From positions 19,023,716-19,087,715 of the forward strand of contig VZDJ01000116.1 of the NCBI GenBank assembly GCA_008694505.1: 64,000 nucleotides of DNA. Direction: 5' to 3'. Each line of letters begins with the position of its first letter. Position 1 is the stretch's first letter. The notes beneath the pieces were generated by a model that saw only the letters and a list, made by a program, of their open reading frames with translations, was not told the DNA's origin and made no database searches. The DNA comes from Cyanoderma ruficeps. Taxonomy: Eukaryota > Chordata > Aves > Passeriformes > Timaliidae. The translations under genes were made by a program, and so were the position numbers. Below, one piece after another: positions 50,101 through 63,245 of this stretch.

Positions 50101-50909
50101 GCCTTAAGAATGCTGAAATTAAATTGCCTTTGTGAATATGTACTTTTTCTTATGCCCAGAAATATTCTGGGTGCGTCATTATCCCTGCCTCCTTGCCAAG
50201 GTCAGACACCTACAAGCTTCTGGAACAATACATCTGCCCACTTTTTCTGTGGATACAGATGTGGAGCACTGGTGTTTGGTTCTGAGTCACAGGGGTAAAT
50301 TCACACCTGAATTTACTATATTTTAATATCTCTGGGCTGGCAAGCCCTAACTTGTTTAAGCAGTTTGCAACTTGTTCCTTATTCTGTCCACCTCTCTTCT
50401 TATTATGATTGTGTTAAGTGTTGGGTCACAACTAACCTGTTTTTTTGCAGGCTGTCACAGAGACAGCGTTACACTCTCAGCATTGTCAGATTTGTTAATC
50501 TCCATTAACTGATGGGCTTATGCTTTTCTTTCCTCTCCTCTTTTAATGTATTTATAGAGCCTCCTTTGTTGCCTTTATGTCCTTGTGAGTTGTAATTCAA
50601 CTTGTGCCTTAGCCTTTCTGATTTATCCCTGTATGCTCGTGCTAGTCCTTTATACTCTGAGTTGCTTGTCCTTGTTCCCACTTTCTATACAGTTGTGTTT
50701 TGATTGTTCAGCCTTTAAAGTGCTCCTAATGTAACCATGTTGGTTTCAAGCTATGTTCACTAGCTTTACTCTGTACCAGGATAGGCTGCTATTGTGCTTT
50801 TTGTACAGTCCCTTACAGCACTACTGGATCCTCTGCATTCCTCCCTACCTTAGATTATCCTCCCAAGAGACCATCCCTCACAGTTCTGAATGCGTTCAAG
50901 TCTGACGCC

Positions 50910-50922
50910 TTTTTTTTTTTTT
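50910..50922. repeat. Poly(T) run
   Basis: About 13 consecutive T inside a wider pyrimidine-rich stretch. Confidence 0.8.
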
Positions 50923-51669
50923 AAGTCCACTGTCCTCATTCTCCTGGATTCTTTCCCTTCCTCTTCTGTCTTATGATCACTTTCATCTGCATTGCTTTCC
51001 ACCTTTCAGTCCTTCACAGTTTCTCCTTATTGGAATCAAATCTAAATTCCCACTACTTACTATGCTTTACCTCAGCTTTTAAAACAAAGATTCATCACTG
51101 TCACAAAGAACCTAGACCCTCTGTTTCATATTGCACAATTTTCAGTTACCAATATCCTCCAGAGAAGGTGATATTTCTGGTATTTACCCAGAAAAGACTC
51201 ATCCATTTGCTTCTCTCCGGATAATTCCCACTTTTTCTTGAGCAAGAGATCTGGAACAAGACCTGACATTTCTCCTATTTCTGAGCTTCAAGCAAGCGTT
51301 GCTGCCATGAGGTGCAGCACCCGTTCCCTTTTTCTATTGTTATTCATCCAAATATGTGCATTTATAGATTCCCTTTTTTTCTGTGTTCTTATTTCTTATA
51401 ACATCATTTGAAGTAGGGAAAAATTCCACTGTTAGACACCAAATAAGTAAAGTCAGAATAGGAACCTTCATAATCTCAACCAGAAATTGATTTTTCCTTC
51501 ACAATGAGCTCTGAGCTACTGTGAAACATCTCTGCTCATTATTGGGATCCAATACAAAAGCTGATAAACTAAAGCTGGTGTACTATAGCTTTGCTTTAAA
51601 TGCTCTCTGCCCCTCTCCTCTTAATAGGCTGTATCAGAGAATGTATTTACTGTGTTGTTTGAGGCTTCT

Positions 51670-51941
51670 CCTCTGATACTACTTACAAATGACAGAACGA
51701 GAAGGAGCAGCCTTACATTGCACAGGTGAAGTTTAGATTGGATATCAGGAAAAGTTTCTTCACAGAAAGGGTATGGAGCACTGGAAAAGGTTGCCCAGGA
51801 AAGTGGTTCACCAGCTTTTGAGGTATTTGGAAGTAGTGAAGATGTGGTGCTTAGGGATGTGCTTTGGTGGTGGTCTTGACAGTGTAAGTTTTACAGCTGG
51901 ATTTGATCTTAAAGGTCTTTTGCAACCCAAATGATTCTGTG
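51670..51941 (+). mobile_element. CR1 LINE 3' fragment
   Basis: About 270 bp of the CR1 3' end on the + strand. Recognisable blocks in order are the AATGACAGAACGAGA segment, TTTAGATTGGATATCAGG, TTTCTTCACAGAAAGGG, the TTGCCCAGGAAAGTGGTTCA segment, and the terminal AAAGGTCTTTTGCAACCCAA followed by one ATTCTGTG unit (51934-51941). It is heavily 5'-truncated. It is more diverged than the 9310-10145 copy, which suggests an older insertion. Confidence 0.93.
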
Positions 51942-52317
51942 CTTCTACTTGTTTCTTCAGAGCAGAGTTATCTGGCCAGCTAACCCTGAGAATCAAGAGA
52001 TTAATTCTCATTTGTCTGTCCCTCACAGGATCTCTAGTCTGGCCACTCATGGCTTTCTGTTAAAATAGGTGTTTTTGCAAGCTTGGCTGGTCTCAGGTAA
52101 CATGGATGCCACTGATCTAATAGCAAGAACAGGTAAATCTGCATGTGAAAGGGGACAAGCATTTTCAGTACAACTGATGTATAGTTAAATGAAGAAACAG
52201 TACATGCAGAACAATAATTTTTATTAGACTTACAACCCTCAGTATTTGATATATCTGTAAGCACTATTCTGCCATCACTGGACCTATTAGCTTAATCCCA
52301 TTACTTGTGAAAGCCAC

Positions 52318-52349
52318 TTTTTTCTTTCTCTTTCTTATTCTTTCTTTCT
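52318..52349. repeat. Pyrimidine (TTTC)n-like tract
   Basis: Interrupted TTTC/TTCT units about 32 bases long. Confidence 0.75.
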
Positions 52350-55300
52350 GAATTCTTAGGCTGGAAGTATTAACTCATTATATCAGATGCTGCTTCAGTC
52401 TTGCTGACTTAGGATGGTTTCCAAGAAGTTGTTTGCCTAAGGTGAGAAAGAGAAATGATTCTATTATAAGAAGCTTAAGAGATCATTTGCCTTTCATGTG
52501 AGTTGATTGATTCAGCTAGTGCAGATCACAGATGGGCAAATGATTTGACTACCTACTGAGCTGGGATAGGAGTGTTCAAGTTTCTACTCTGCTCTAGAGT
52601 TAATCCATTGCCAAAATCAGAGATGTTCAGAAACCTAACTCTGAAGAGGGGTTAGACATGCAAGTGTTTGGTTTGGATATCACAATCTCTGTAGTCCCCT
52701 CTTGTTTGAAGGCATATGTAAATACCTTTCTCTTGTGTCTGGAGCCTGGAAACTTTAAAGGTTCTTTAGTAATAAATGGCTGGGACACTAGCTTGTCTAG
52801 AGAAGAAAACATGTGAGGTACAGGTTATCAACTACTGGAATGAATTCCCCTCCACGTTCCTGGGAATGCCTCCTTTCAGACATAAAGTGGCCCTATATTA
52901 GAGGAATGAGTTGAGTTGCAGGGCTTTAAAACTTCCAGGACAATGATACCCATTTGGGAATGTAAGAAACCCTAATTTGTTTGTGCTGCCTCCATGCCAC
53001 TTGCTAATCTACCTCACCTTTTCTGAGCATTCTCATGATGAAATGACCCACAATTAAATCTCCTTGCCAATTATGTGAGCATAATCCTCACAAATACCAG
53101 TTTCTTTCACAGACACCGATGGCAACAAATGCAAAACCTGTTCTGCACAACTGTAACTACTGTCAATATTTCCCATCTCTGGCAGCATTCCTGCCTGAAG
53201 TCTCATTCCCTCCAGCTGTGCTATTCAACCATCTGTGCCAAGTTTCAAAGAATTCTTTGCATCCTGCCATGTCTGTTTGTCTTTTCCACGGAGATACATT
53301 TTGAGGCTCAGGCCCTGTCTCACAGGGACATCCCAGTGGTGTTGCATAGCAAGGCAGACTGCTGCAGCTGTGGGTTGTGTAGATGTTGAGCTGAAAAGAA
53401 AGGCCTGTATATTGGACTGTTCCCAGGGAAAAATTAGCAGTGAATTGGTCTTCATATTGCCTTTTGCACCTTGGTAATTTTTCACCTACACATGAACAAA
53501 CAGATCAACATTGAGCTCTGAAGGAAATTATTTGTTGCAGTAACAGATAATTATTGGGGAACTCTGTATCATCACATGAAGTATAAGCCTGCTTCTGTGT
53601 GCAACAGGATAGCCATCTGTCCTGGGGTCTTTAACCTCTAGACCTAACAGCACAAGGACAAAAACAGAAGAACCTTTGTTAGAGCACAGGGATCAGAGGA
53701 GGCCTGTGTAATTACTAGCCATTAAATAAAGTATGCCCCTTAGTCTTCAAATGCCAGGGCACATGTGTAATTAGCTGATAAATTGCAAGTGGATAATTAG
53801 CCAGCAGCAAAATCCAGAGGAGCAGAGGGATGCTATTCACCTTCCCTTCTTGCAGGGAAGAGCACTGTTGCTTACTTTAATGAAAAGTTGGTTATTGGGT
53901 TAAATGGCACGAGGACTATCAGAACTGGGGCACTGCACTTCACAGGATGTCTGGCCCCAGGATTTGCTGTCTTATGAACCACTGGTGATATTTATATAGT
54001 TTGGAGATGAATGGTGGTCACACCCTCTGTTATTTCATGTGGGTTGTGTTTGCACAGTCTGAGGGATTTGGAACAGAAGCTGCTGCTGAAGTACCTGGCA
54101 GTCGTTCCACCCATGGAAATTATCAGCCTTGGGATGTTTGTAGGACTGGATTTTTGGGTGCAGATCTGTAGGACTGAGGCTAGATTTCCAGCTGCCTGGT
54201 GCTGGTACAATGCTGGTGATGCAAAGATTGCTCCAACATCCTGACTTACACTGCTTGTGATGATGGCAAGGAATGGACCCTTATTCGGGTCACTGTCCTG
54301 AGCTGCAGCACATCTGCTGAGTTGCAGTGACTGTCATTGACCGCTGGGTTAAAAACAAACAAGCAAAAAAACCCAATTCATTTTAATCTCCTCTCTTTGC
54401 AGTCTAAACTCACTCAGATAATCTCACCTGTTTTGTGATGAGTTTCCATGGACAGTACTTCAGAAACGTCACCAATCCGATGCCCGTATGAACCTCTCCT
54501 ATTTTCATAATTACTAAATCTTTAAAAATAGTTTCCCTCTAGACACATCAATACTTCTAGATTTGACAAGAGTTGGAGTGAAACAAATAGAATCAGACTT
54601 AAGAGCTGAAATCAGATTTCTTTCAACTAATTCCCCAAACTGGGAATTTTCACATCAAAGGGTGTATTGAAAGGTGTATAGATTGTTCTGAGTGCCTGAA
54701 AACCTCACCATGTTCAGCAATGTAACTCTGGGTCTAACAATCTGAAGCAGGCACATTGCAGTGTTCAAGAAATGGGCTGTTTAATGGAATTACTTGTTTG
54801 CTTGCAGTATATTACTCAGCCTTTAGATGTCCCCTGCTGCTGAAATCAGTTTGGAAAGGGCACTCTGTGGTTATCGAGGAAAAGGGAATGTAAGTTTTGC
54901 TGAAGCCTCTTTCTGTTACCTTTAATGGGTGACTTTATATGTGACATTCTTTTCTTGAAAAATAATCTCTAATTCCATGGACCATGACAGATAACAAGGG
55001 TGGGTAGTGATGCTTCTAGCTCTCAAATCAGTTGGTGCATTTCTTCCCAAATCAGCTTTTTGGAACTCTGAAGCTTATGATTATGCTAAATATAACGTTT
55101 CCAGCAAAGTATGTATGTATTTCTAAAGTTCAAACACATAGAAATTAATTTCTGATCATAGAACGGCAAAGATGTTTTTAAACATTAGATTAATATAAGA
55201 AGAAATAGAATTGGCTGGAAGTGACTTTAGAAATACTCTTTTATAAGTACATACATAAAATTATTTCATATGCATAAGCTTTTCCTCTCAAATAATCCCG

Positions 55301-56199
55301 CAGCATTTTGCAGATGGATGTACTAACTATAGCCAGTGAAAAACCGAACATTAAAATGCAACCTGAGAAGTGCTAAGATTCAGAAAAATTTGCAGATTTT
55401 GAGAAAAATGAAGGCTTGCTCGCTCACTCCAGAAATTGTTTTTAGATGCTGAGTTTTGTTTTCCTCTCTCTGGTTTGTATAAAAACCCACCAAAGATGAA
55501 GTTTTTTCTTTACAAAATGTTTTTGAGAATCTTTTGTGTTTTGCATGATTTTTTCCTTTCCCCTCCCCCAAAATACACTCAACATGAGCTGATGTAAATC
55601 TGATAGTGTTGAATATGGCACTCACTCCACCACAGAGCTTTAACTTTGGGAGTCAAGGGTATGAAATAGCAAATCAAAATCAGAGGAAACTCTGGAGACC
55701 TGTGGTTCAGAGGATTAAAATCTGAGGGAGGGGAAGGTTTATACCCTTGTTTCTTTCAATCAGTGCACCACTGTTTTGGTTATCAGGATTAATGATCTTG
55801 GCTTTTGGCTCTCAATCAAAGAACTATGTTTCCAGTGCAATTCATTTCTTCTACTGCACAGTTGGTTTAGATGCCATTAAATATCCTCCAGAGTCACCAG
55901 GGCTGCTAGAAGCATCTATGATTGAAGCTATGGACAGTTTCTGGTTGGATTTGATTTGGTAGCTTCTTCATCCCACTGCGCTTCTGGTTTCCATAATGTA
56001 TCTTGATTTGGTCATACACCACTTCACAGGCTTCAGGTCTCTTAATGTCACTGTCTGACTGGCAGAAAAATCACATATTATCATTTTGTTCCTCTTTCCC
56101 TTATCTGTCTAGATGCAGGGATAGACAGGCATGTCTTAATTGAGCTCAGTCTATGGTTGTTGTAACTTGTCTTATGTCTACTTTCCCTTTCCATCCTAG

Positions 56200-56232
56200 C
56201 TTGAGGATCTCAGAGATGGCAGTAAACAAAAG
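56200..56232 (+). CDS. Possible 33-nt microexon
   Basis: A pyrimidine-rich acceptor ending CCATCCTAG (AG at 56198-56199) is followed by 33 bases and then a near-perfect donor, AAAG|GTAAGG (GT at 56233). The length is a multiple of three. In phase 0 it reads LEDLRDGSKQK with no stop. The first residues resemble the EDLRDG motif of calponin-homology domains, but the continuation does not fit, so this may be coincidence. No flanking exon of the same gene is secured, and no function is claimed. Confidence 0.25.
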
Positions 56233-59200
56233 GTAAGGATGGAAGTCCTTGGAAGACTGAAATGGCTTCTGGTCAGTCCACACTAGATTGCCTTTAAGAG
56301 TTAGATTTCATGAGGAAAGTAGGCTGAGGCCTCCAAAGTATTGATCTAAGCCAGCACCATGTGTAGGGGAATATGAATCTCTGCAAATGGTTCTACTGGG
56401 GGATAAGAAAGCAGATGCAGATCCCACAGTGCATGATAGATTCTCTCTGCTGTTTGCCACCACAGCAGTTCACAGGGATAGCCCTTCATGGCCTGACCTC
56501 CAGGGAGACACAAAGAGGGCAGAAAAGCTTTGCACCGAGAGCTAACAGACAGCCCAAAGTTCCAGCGACCAGAAAGAGGAGGTTGCTTATCTTTGCATTG
56601 CAGTGACTCTCTCTGCAGAGATTTGCATTACAAGAAAAGCTCTGGGAAAGGGTAAATCTCAGTGGCTTCAAAAGCCAGGCTTCCATGGAACTCCTTATAG
56701 TGCTTTCAAAGCAAGCTGTCTTAGGCTATTTCATGGGTGCTCATCAGCCCAGAGGAGGCTTCTGGAGAAAGATTTCTGCTGAAATTGCTGTCTTTGTTAG
56801 GCTCTTGGCTGTAAAAGTCTTGTAAGAATATCCTTGGAAGGCCTTTCTGGAGACAAAGGATTTAAAATACCCAAGAAAATGTAGATATTTATACATGAAA
56901 AAATTACCAAAGACTTTAGATAGTTCATGTGATTGGACCCTATAAATACACTTTATATCAGGCCCCTGTTATGACAACAGTCCGTCACACATTTCCCTTC
57001 ATGGATTTCTGAGGCTGTTCTAGAGCTTGGTGGGAACCCATCTGGTGTTTGGATCCCTTGCTAAAGACTGCAATGACTTGTTTTGTGTTCACAGACTTCT
57101 GACTGTTACTAATGGCCAAACAGCAGGGAGCTAAGAGCAGAATGGTGAGGAGGGTGCAGAGGAAAGGTCTTTCACCCCACGTTCCTGAGGTTGTCTTAAT
57201 TAAGGCATAAAGGGCAAGCAGGGTTTTATTCCTCTTATGCACATTGAAAACAATTGCTTGTATGTGTCAAAAACATTTCATTCCCTTTGTGGCCTTGTCT
57301 GTGTATTGATTTACTCAATTAGTAGTGCATGGCATGTTTTTCTTTTCAACCAAACCGAGTGGGACTTTTGACATTCAAAGGATTGGACAATGCACAGGAA
57401 ACACACAAGCTGTTGGTGATAGTCTTCGGTACAGAAATCCCTGGGTCTCTTTTCCCCCTATACTTACAGCTTCTACAAGGCACAAAGTACTCCACTTTTT
57501 CTGTCTTTGCAAAGTATTTATGGCAATAGAGACGTACTTTGTTACCTGTAATTGTTGAGACCCTTATAATGCCACTGACTGCAAGGAAAAAAGTGAATTA
57601 TACAAAGAAAGAAACCAAACTCAAACAACTTTAGTTGTTTTGTTTCTGAAGTGTTGGCATCAAATACCAGGCATCAAATGGAGTGAAACAAAGTCCCTAA
57701 TGTCTTGTTTTTTTGAAAAGATATAATGATCTCTCCCTCTCTGACAGACAGTTTATTTTTGGTCACATTCAAAGCTCTGTTTCCTTTGCTCCTGTTAATG
57801 GGAGGATGTGCCCCTGAAATGTGTCTGTATGGAACTAGGTTGGAGTTTTGAACTGAATGTTTTAAGAAGGATAATCAAACATTTGTGCTGCTGTGTTCTT
57901 CCCACTCTGCCAGATGTGACTCAGAGACACTGCTAGATCAGAGCACAGAGGCTGAGGTCTGGCCTCCTTGGTGACTTGCTGATGGCACAGACATATTGAC
58001 TCTCCTGTACTATGACTGTGTTCCTCTTTTTATCTTGCAGTCTTGGACTGCAATTGGAAAGTTCTTCAGCCGGATTCCAGAGGAGCTTTCTGGACTCCTC
58101 TGTTTCATTTTCATTGCTCAGAGCTTGAGGTTTTATAGAATTAATATGGCTTCTAACTGGAATGGGCAAAACATTTAAAGAAGCTCCAACAATATTGGTA
58201 ACCCATTTTCCCTCTTTACTGTGTCTTCCTGCTCTATAGGTTGCTCAGCTTGGAACTCATGTTAGTGGAGGAATGGAACCTGGATATCTCTGCTGGGAAC
58301 TGGAGGGGTCTCTGGCAGACTAAAGCAAACCTGAAAGGAGCCCTTGGCAATATATGAGGGTTGGGATATTGCTGGCTGTAGGAAACTGTGCTGACACTTG
58401 TCAGCTTGGTGTAACTCAATAAGGCTGGCCGTGTGCAGTTAAAAGTCTATATAACTCACTAAGCAAATTTTGCCTCAAGGTTAAAGTGCCAAATTCCAGT
58501 AGAATTTAAATATATCTTCATTAGCATCTTAGAAAATCCCATCATTAGTGACCTGCTGGGTAGCTTTCTTTTGCTGTACATTGTTTTACCTGCCCTTTTG
58601 CTTTAGTTTTTTTAAATGAACTGGGCTGGTGCTCATGAGGAATTAAATGCCTTATTTCTTGGTAGAGACATTGAGATCTTTGGTGATTTAAACATTTTCT
58701 CTGAAAGAGGCAGGGGGAGATTACATTTTAAAATTTCATGAAACCAAAAATACATGTGTTATGGAGGTTTAGCTAAGCCAATTTGAGTCCTGTAAGTCTC
58801 ATAAGATGCTTAATTATTTCAGGTTGGTCTGTATTTGGATTGCTAGTCCCTGATTTTAGGAAACACTGATGGTTTAGTCAGTATCTGAGGCCTTAATGAT
58901 TGTTTAGGTTAGGTGAAAAAATAGCTGGTGCAACTAAACGCTTTCCTGATACAATTGCATTCATTCAGTGAATGTAGGCCAGCCTTTCTTTCAGTCAGCC
59001 TGCCCCAAAAATCCCTTTCTTGTGAAATACATACTCACTTGATGAACCTCCCATGCATGGATAAACAGTCAGTCTAGCTTGAGAGTCATGATTTCCTTAC
59101 CTTTCACTAAAAGGGAAGTTTAATTTTTCCCTCTTTCTATCCAAATGGAAGAAGGCTACTAAACCAGTCCCCTGGAAAGTGGTGTGAGCACTTACAAATC

Positions 59201-61908
59201 ACAACAAGGCAGCAGCGAGACAGAGGATCTCAAATATTGGACTTTGGGAAGTAGAAAATGAATTCATTTCTAAGGCTTTTTGTTTGGGCAGCATATAACC
59301 AATATTTTTTTTTCTCTTCACACTCAAAATACTCTGTCTCATCCATTTCTTTTCTGAACCCTTGCTTCTTGTCACAGTGTGCTGAATAACGCGGTCCCCA
59401 GAAGAGCGTGGGACAGACATATATTGTCATATGAGCTGGGAAGGACCCTAGAGATTAAATTATACAGTTAGAGCTGTTTTTGACAGCTCATTGATTTCTA
59501 ATGCTTTGCTCCGGAGAGGAATAAATTTATTTAGAAGTATTAAACTCTTCATCCCTACCTTGAAAAGGGAGTCCTCTTATGGCTGCAGAAAGACAAGGCT
59601 GAAAAGAGGGTGTACTTTTCCTCTGAGTGTCTGAGACAGATACTTGCCCCAGTCGCCCATCTGACAGCAGCAGAGTTGCCTGGCTGGGTTTCCATTGTTC
59701 TGCTCGAGGGAGTTCCCTTGTGGAATTGAGTGCCAACAGCCATCAGTTGGAAGAAGGGCTGAAATCCTCTACCTGCTCCTGCTGGGGTGTTCATAGCAGG
59801 ACCTTGGTCTTTGTGAAGGATGAAGGTGGCCTTGGGCAGCTTACAAGGGGAAAATCCCAAACAGCTTTAACTTTTTGAGAGAGTCCCTTAAGGTCTGTGT
59901 GATGTGTGACATGAGGGGATACAGCCTACTCATCTGAGGGTATTTCTAGACTGGTGACTATTCCAAACATGGTAATTTCATACAGAAGCCTGTGAACCTC
60001 TCCACCAGAGCAAGTTCTGCTCTAAAAACAAAACTGTCCCCTCTTTAACTGGCAGATGTGATATAACACAGTGACCCTGGTCCTCTTGGGAAACTTCACT
60101 CAATCTTCTGCTAAAGGCGACTATTCATTCACTCTGCAGCATAATTGCCCTATTTCAAGGCTAGAGCCACCTTCCCTTGGGACAGGTTTCACCTTTGCTC
60201 AGCTGAGCATGTGTAGGAGTGATCCACAGGAGCACATGGAAAGCAATTTAAAGCAGCAAATTCCCTGCTGCTTTCGGAAGCTGTTAAATCAGGCAGCTCT
60301 GGAGTGAAGAGAGGGTAAAATCCAAGAAATTCTCCAATTCTCAATAGTTTTTTTTCTGTTGTGAGCTGACACGGCTATTTTCCTACAATACTAAATTCTT
60401 CCAGTATAAATTTTTCAAGAAGGATTTTCTTTTTTCTTAACAGCATGTGGAAGAAAAAAAGCAAGATAAAGGTGGGGATTTTGATGAATATGCTATGTAT
60501 TTGTAGTCTGGCATTTCCTCTAACTCAATAGATCTATAATAATAAAAAAAAGGATGTTTGGATACAGATGAGTAATATTTTTACCACTTGTTTGGCACTG
60601 ATTGATGGAAAGACTGTGTCTGACTGTTCTGTCTTGAATAACAGAAATAGGTCACGAGACTGAGTGAATTAATAAATGATAAAGGGTACAGGTCCAGATT
60701 CTGCCTATTTCCTACACAGCAAGAGTTTTAATTCAGGAAGTAAACATCTCCCTCTGATTTGCCTTTGCAGTGAGCTGTGCTGATGTGAGATCTACAGGAT
60801 GAGGCAGCTCATACTATGGAAATGAATGTCCAGTGGGAGTGGTCCTTAGACACTGCCATGGTGCACTCTTTCCATCACTTCCAAGTGATTAAAAGTTTCT
60901 TCATTAGTTGAAGGCTTTGGCATCTGCCATTTTTGGATGGGTTGGTTGACATTATGCTTTGCCCTTAATCCTTCGTGATGTCAAGTTAACCAGATCTGGC
61001 TAAAACACCTTCAGTTAAAGCACTTGTTTTGCTACTTACCACACATACAGTGAAGCCACAGAGCTGATTTTATGCATAACCTGGTGGGTTTGCTTGGTTT
61101 GATTTTCTGGGGACCTTGAAATACTTTCACCAATATTAGTTAGCTCCTTATGATATACATAACTGTTTCTATTGTGTTTAGGAGAAATATCCCCAAATAG
61201 GTTGAGAATAGCCATTCACGGAGGACCAGTTTTGACTGGTTTTTATTGTTAATTTGTGATTAGTGGATAGACAAAATCTGCAAGTGAGTATGCCCTCTGC
61301 TACTTCTAGAAGTCTGAAGAAATAATCTGCTGGATTTCTTGTTTGACCTGTTTTACATAAAACTCCTAGGCAGTGTAACAGATATTAAACCAGTAAAGAT
61401 ATGTGCAAATAGAAAACCATAAATTTCTCCCAACTCTAATGAAAAAGAGAATACTCTTTCAGATTTTTAATTTTATGTTTTGCTAGTCGATAGCACTTAT
61501 TACAGAGGTCTCTCTGCTCTAAAATTGGACACAAAGATTTCAATTGCATCATGCTTAAAGTTTCCATTTGTAAACAGTTCATTAACAATTTCTTTTAACT
61601 AAATGGTTATTCAAATATTATCTTCCTCTCCATCAGATCAATAGGACCTTCTCCAGAGATGTGTGTAGCCAGATGTAACAAACAGTGTCCATATTTATAC
61701 TGGGCCTGTGCTGTTCATGGCTCATCTACAGTTTGCTGCTGGTTAATATTCACAGCAAAGATATCAAATAAAATGTGATTTTTCTCTTGTGCCTGACCAG
61801 TCTGTTGGTGTCCTGTTATGAGGACTCCACTGAACAATCCAATAACTGAGGGTGGCCTGATTACCTTGATCAGGGGCATGTACCAACAGTGTAAGAGAGT
61901 TGAATCCT

Positions 61909-61950
61909 TTATTATAATTTAGGAATAAATTATAATTTATTATAATTTAC
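61909..61950. repeat. AT-rich palindromic repeat
   Basis: Repeated TTATAATTTA-like units that are also self-complementary (AAATTATAATTT core). Probably slippage-derived. Confidence 0.8.
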
Positions 61951-63044
61951 CCCGTCCTGGATATCCCTGCTTTTAGGTGATCATGTCATCTACTGCTGGC
62001 AGCTGCATTTAAACTGAATTTAAAGCAATACACAGCCAAGCTCAAACCACCAATGAGAGTTGCTCAAGATAGTCATTCAGCATGCACCAGATGAGATTCT
62101 TACCCAACAGGAGTCCCCATGGGGGAACAAGACAGTTTCAGCCCAGTGACTGGGCCCAAAAGTTACAGCGGAGTCTTCCCTGACTTGTCCACATCCTTAA
62201 TTAACCATTATACTCTTTCTTTCCTTTTAGGTAGAGCCTGACTCCACTCATATAGACCTTTGTTTCTGTATGAGTAAAAGTCTCCTGCTTTGCTCTGAAA
62301 ATTGTAGTCAATGAAGGATAGAGCACATGCTGGGTGAGGGGTGGTGGTACCTTGGGGGCAGGTACCTTTGGGATGGAGGTGTGGGTGAACCAAGCTCCTC
62401 TGCAGAGAGAGATCTTGCCACAGTTGCTGGTTCAGCAGCAAGACATCTCCTCTCTCCTTTGGCTGACAGCTGCTGTGTGATTTATCAGCTCCATGGCACC
62501 ACCGACTTCCCATCCCCGCAAGGGTTACAGCAGAGCCTGCCTGCCATAGTCTCCACCTGCTCCCACCTTTTTTCATTTCACCCCTCTCAGTCTGTACACA
62601 AGGTTGCAGGCTCTGTTGTGTGGGGAATCATTGTGGGATACGTTTTGTACATGCCAATTGCATTCCATCCTATAATTTCTGTACTAACTTCTGCTGGAAT
62701 GTAAATAGTATAACTTCTCAGTTTTCTCTAATTTTGCCTACAGTCATCATCCCACACAGGGATAATTGTACTAATTGCCCTTTTTAATATAAAGAAAACA
62801 TTAGTTGAGAACTGAGGATTGTTATAATAGATTTCCTGGAGCATTAAGTAATTTGTTTCTCACAGAGTTGTTTCTCTCTGTACTCCTGGTTTCAATCACT
62901 ATATACTGAAGTCCATCAGCATCTTGCAATATATAGCAGAGGGATTAGCTTGAAAACTCCTAACTACCTGTCAGTGGAAAGACAGGGACAATATTTAATT
63001 TAAACCCTTTAGTAGCTTATCATTCATCATTGTTTTGATTTTAG

Positions 63045-63245
63045 ATGCCACACTACAACTCTAAAATTGTTTTCAGTGCTGGAGGGAGTACTCTGAACCA
63101 GGCCCACATGACCGGTTTACAGGAAGCCAATGTTACAGCAAGGAGGAGAAACTTCATCTCTCAAGTCCTTGACTGGGCTAATAACTGGGACCCTGCCCCC
63201 GTTTGTGTCAGCAAACAGCTTTGGTTCTTGTTTTCTGTATTATGA
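63045..63245 (+). CDS. Possible exon or chance ORF
   Basis: A TTTTGATTTTAG acceptor (AG at 63043-63044) is directly followed by an open frame of 66 codons and a stop. It starts MPHYNSKIVFSAGGSTLNQ and contains ARRRNFISQVLDWANNWD. The composition is more protein-like than most frames here: hydrophilic, balanced, with tryptophans and an arginine triplet. No clear donor is seen inside it, there is no AATAAA close after the stop, and I do not recognise the family. It may be a real exon cut by an unseen donor, or chance. Confidence 0.2.
   Translation: MPHYNSKIVFSAGGSTLNQAHMTGLQEANVTARRRNFISQVLDWANNWDPAPVCVSKQLWFLFSVL

Larger units (their letters stand above)
49554..51669. other. Noncoding unique sequence
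   Basis: Contains the A-rich run at 50075-50100 and a T-run at 50910-50922. 50300-51300 is markedly T/C-rich on the + strand. No gene recognised. Confidence 0.5.

Noticed and set aside
53117..53304. Open frame after a TTTCTTTCACAG acceptor
   Set aside because: It reads on to a stop with no donor and the composition is unconvincing.
54403..54490. Strong acceptor with CpG-containing sequence after it
   Set aside because: All three reading frames from the acceptor meet stops, so it is not a coding exon.
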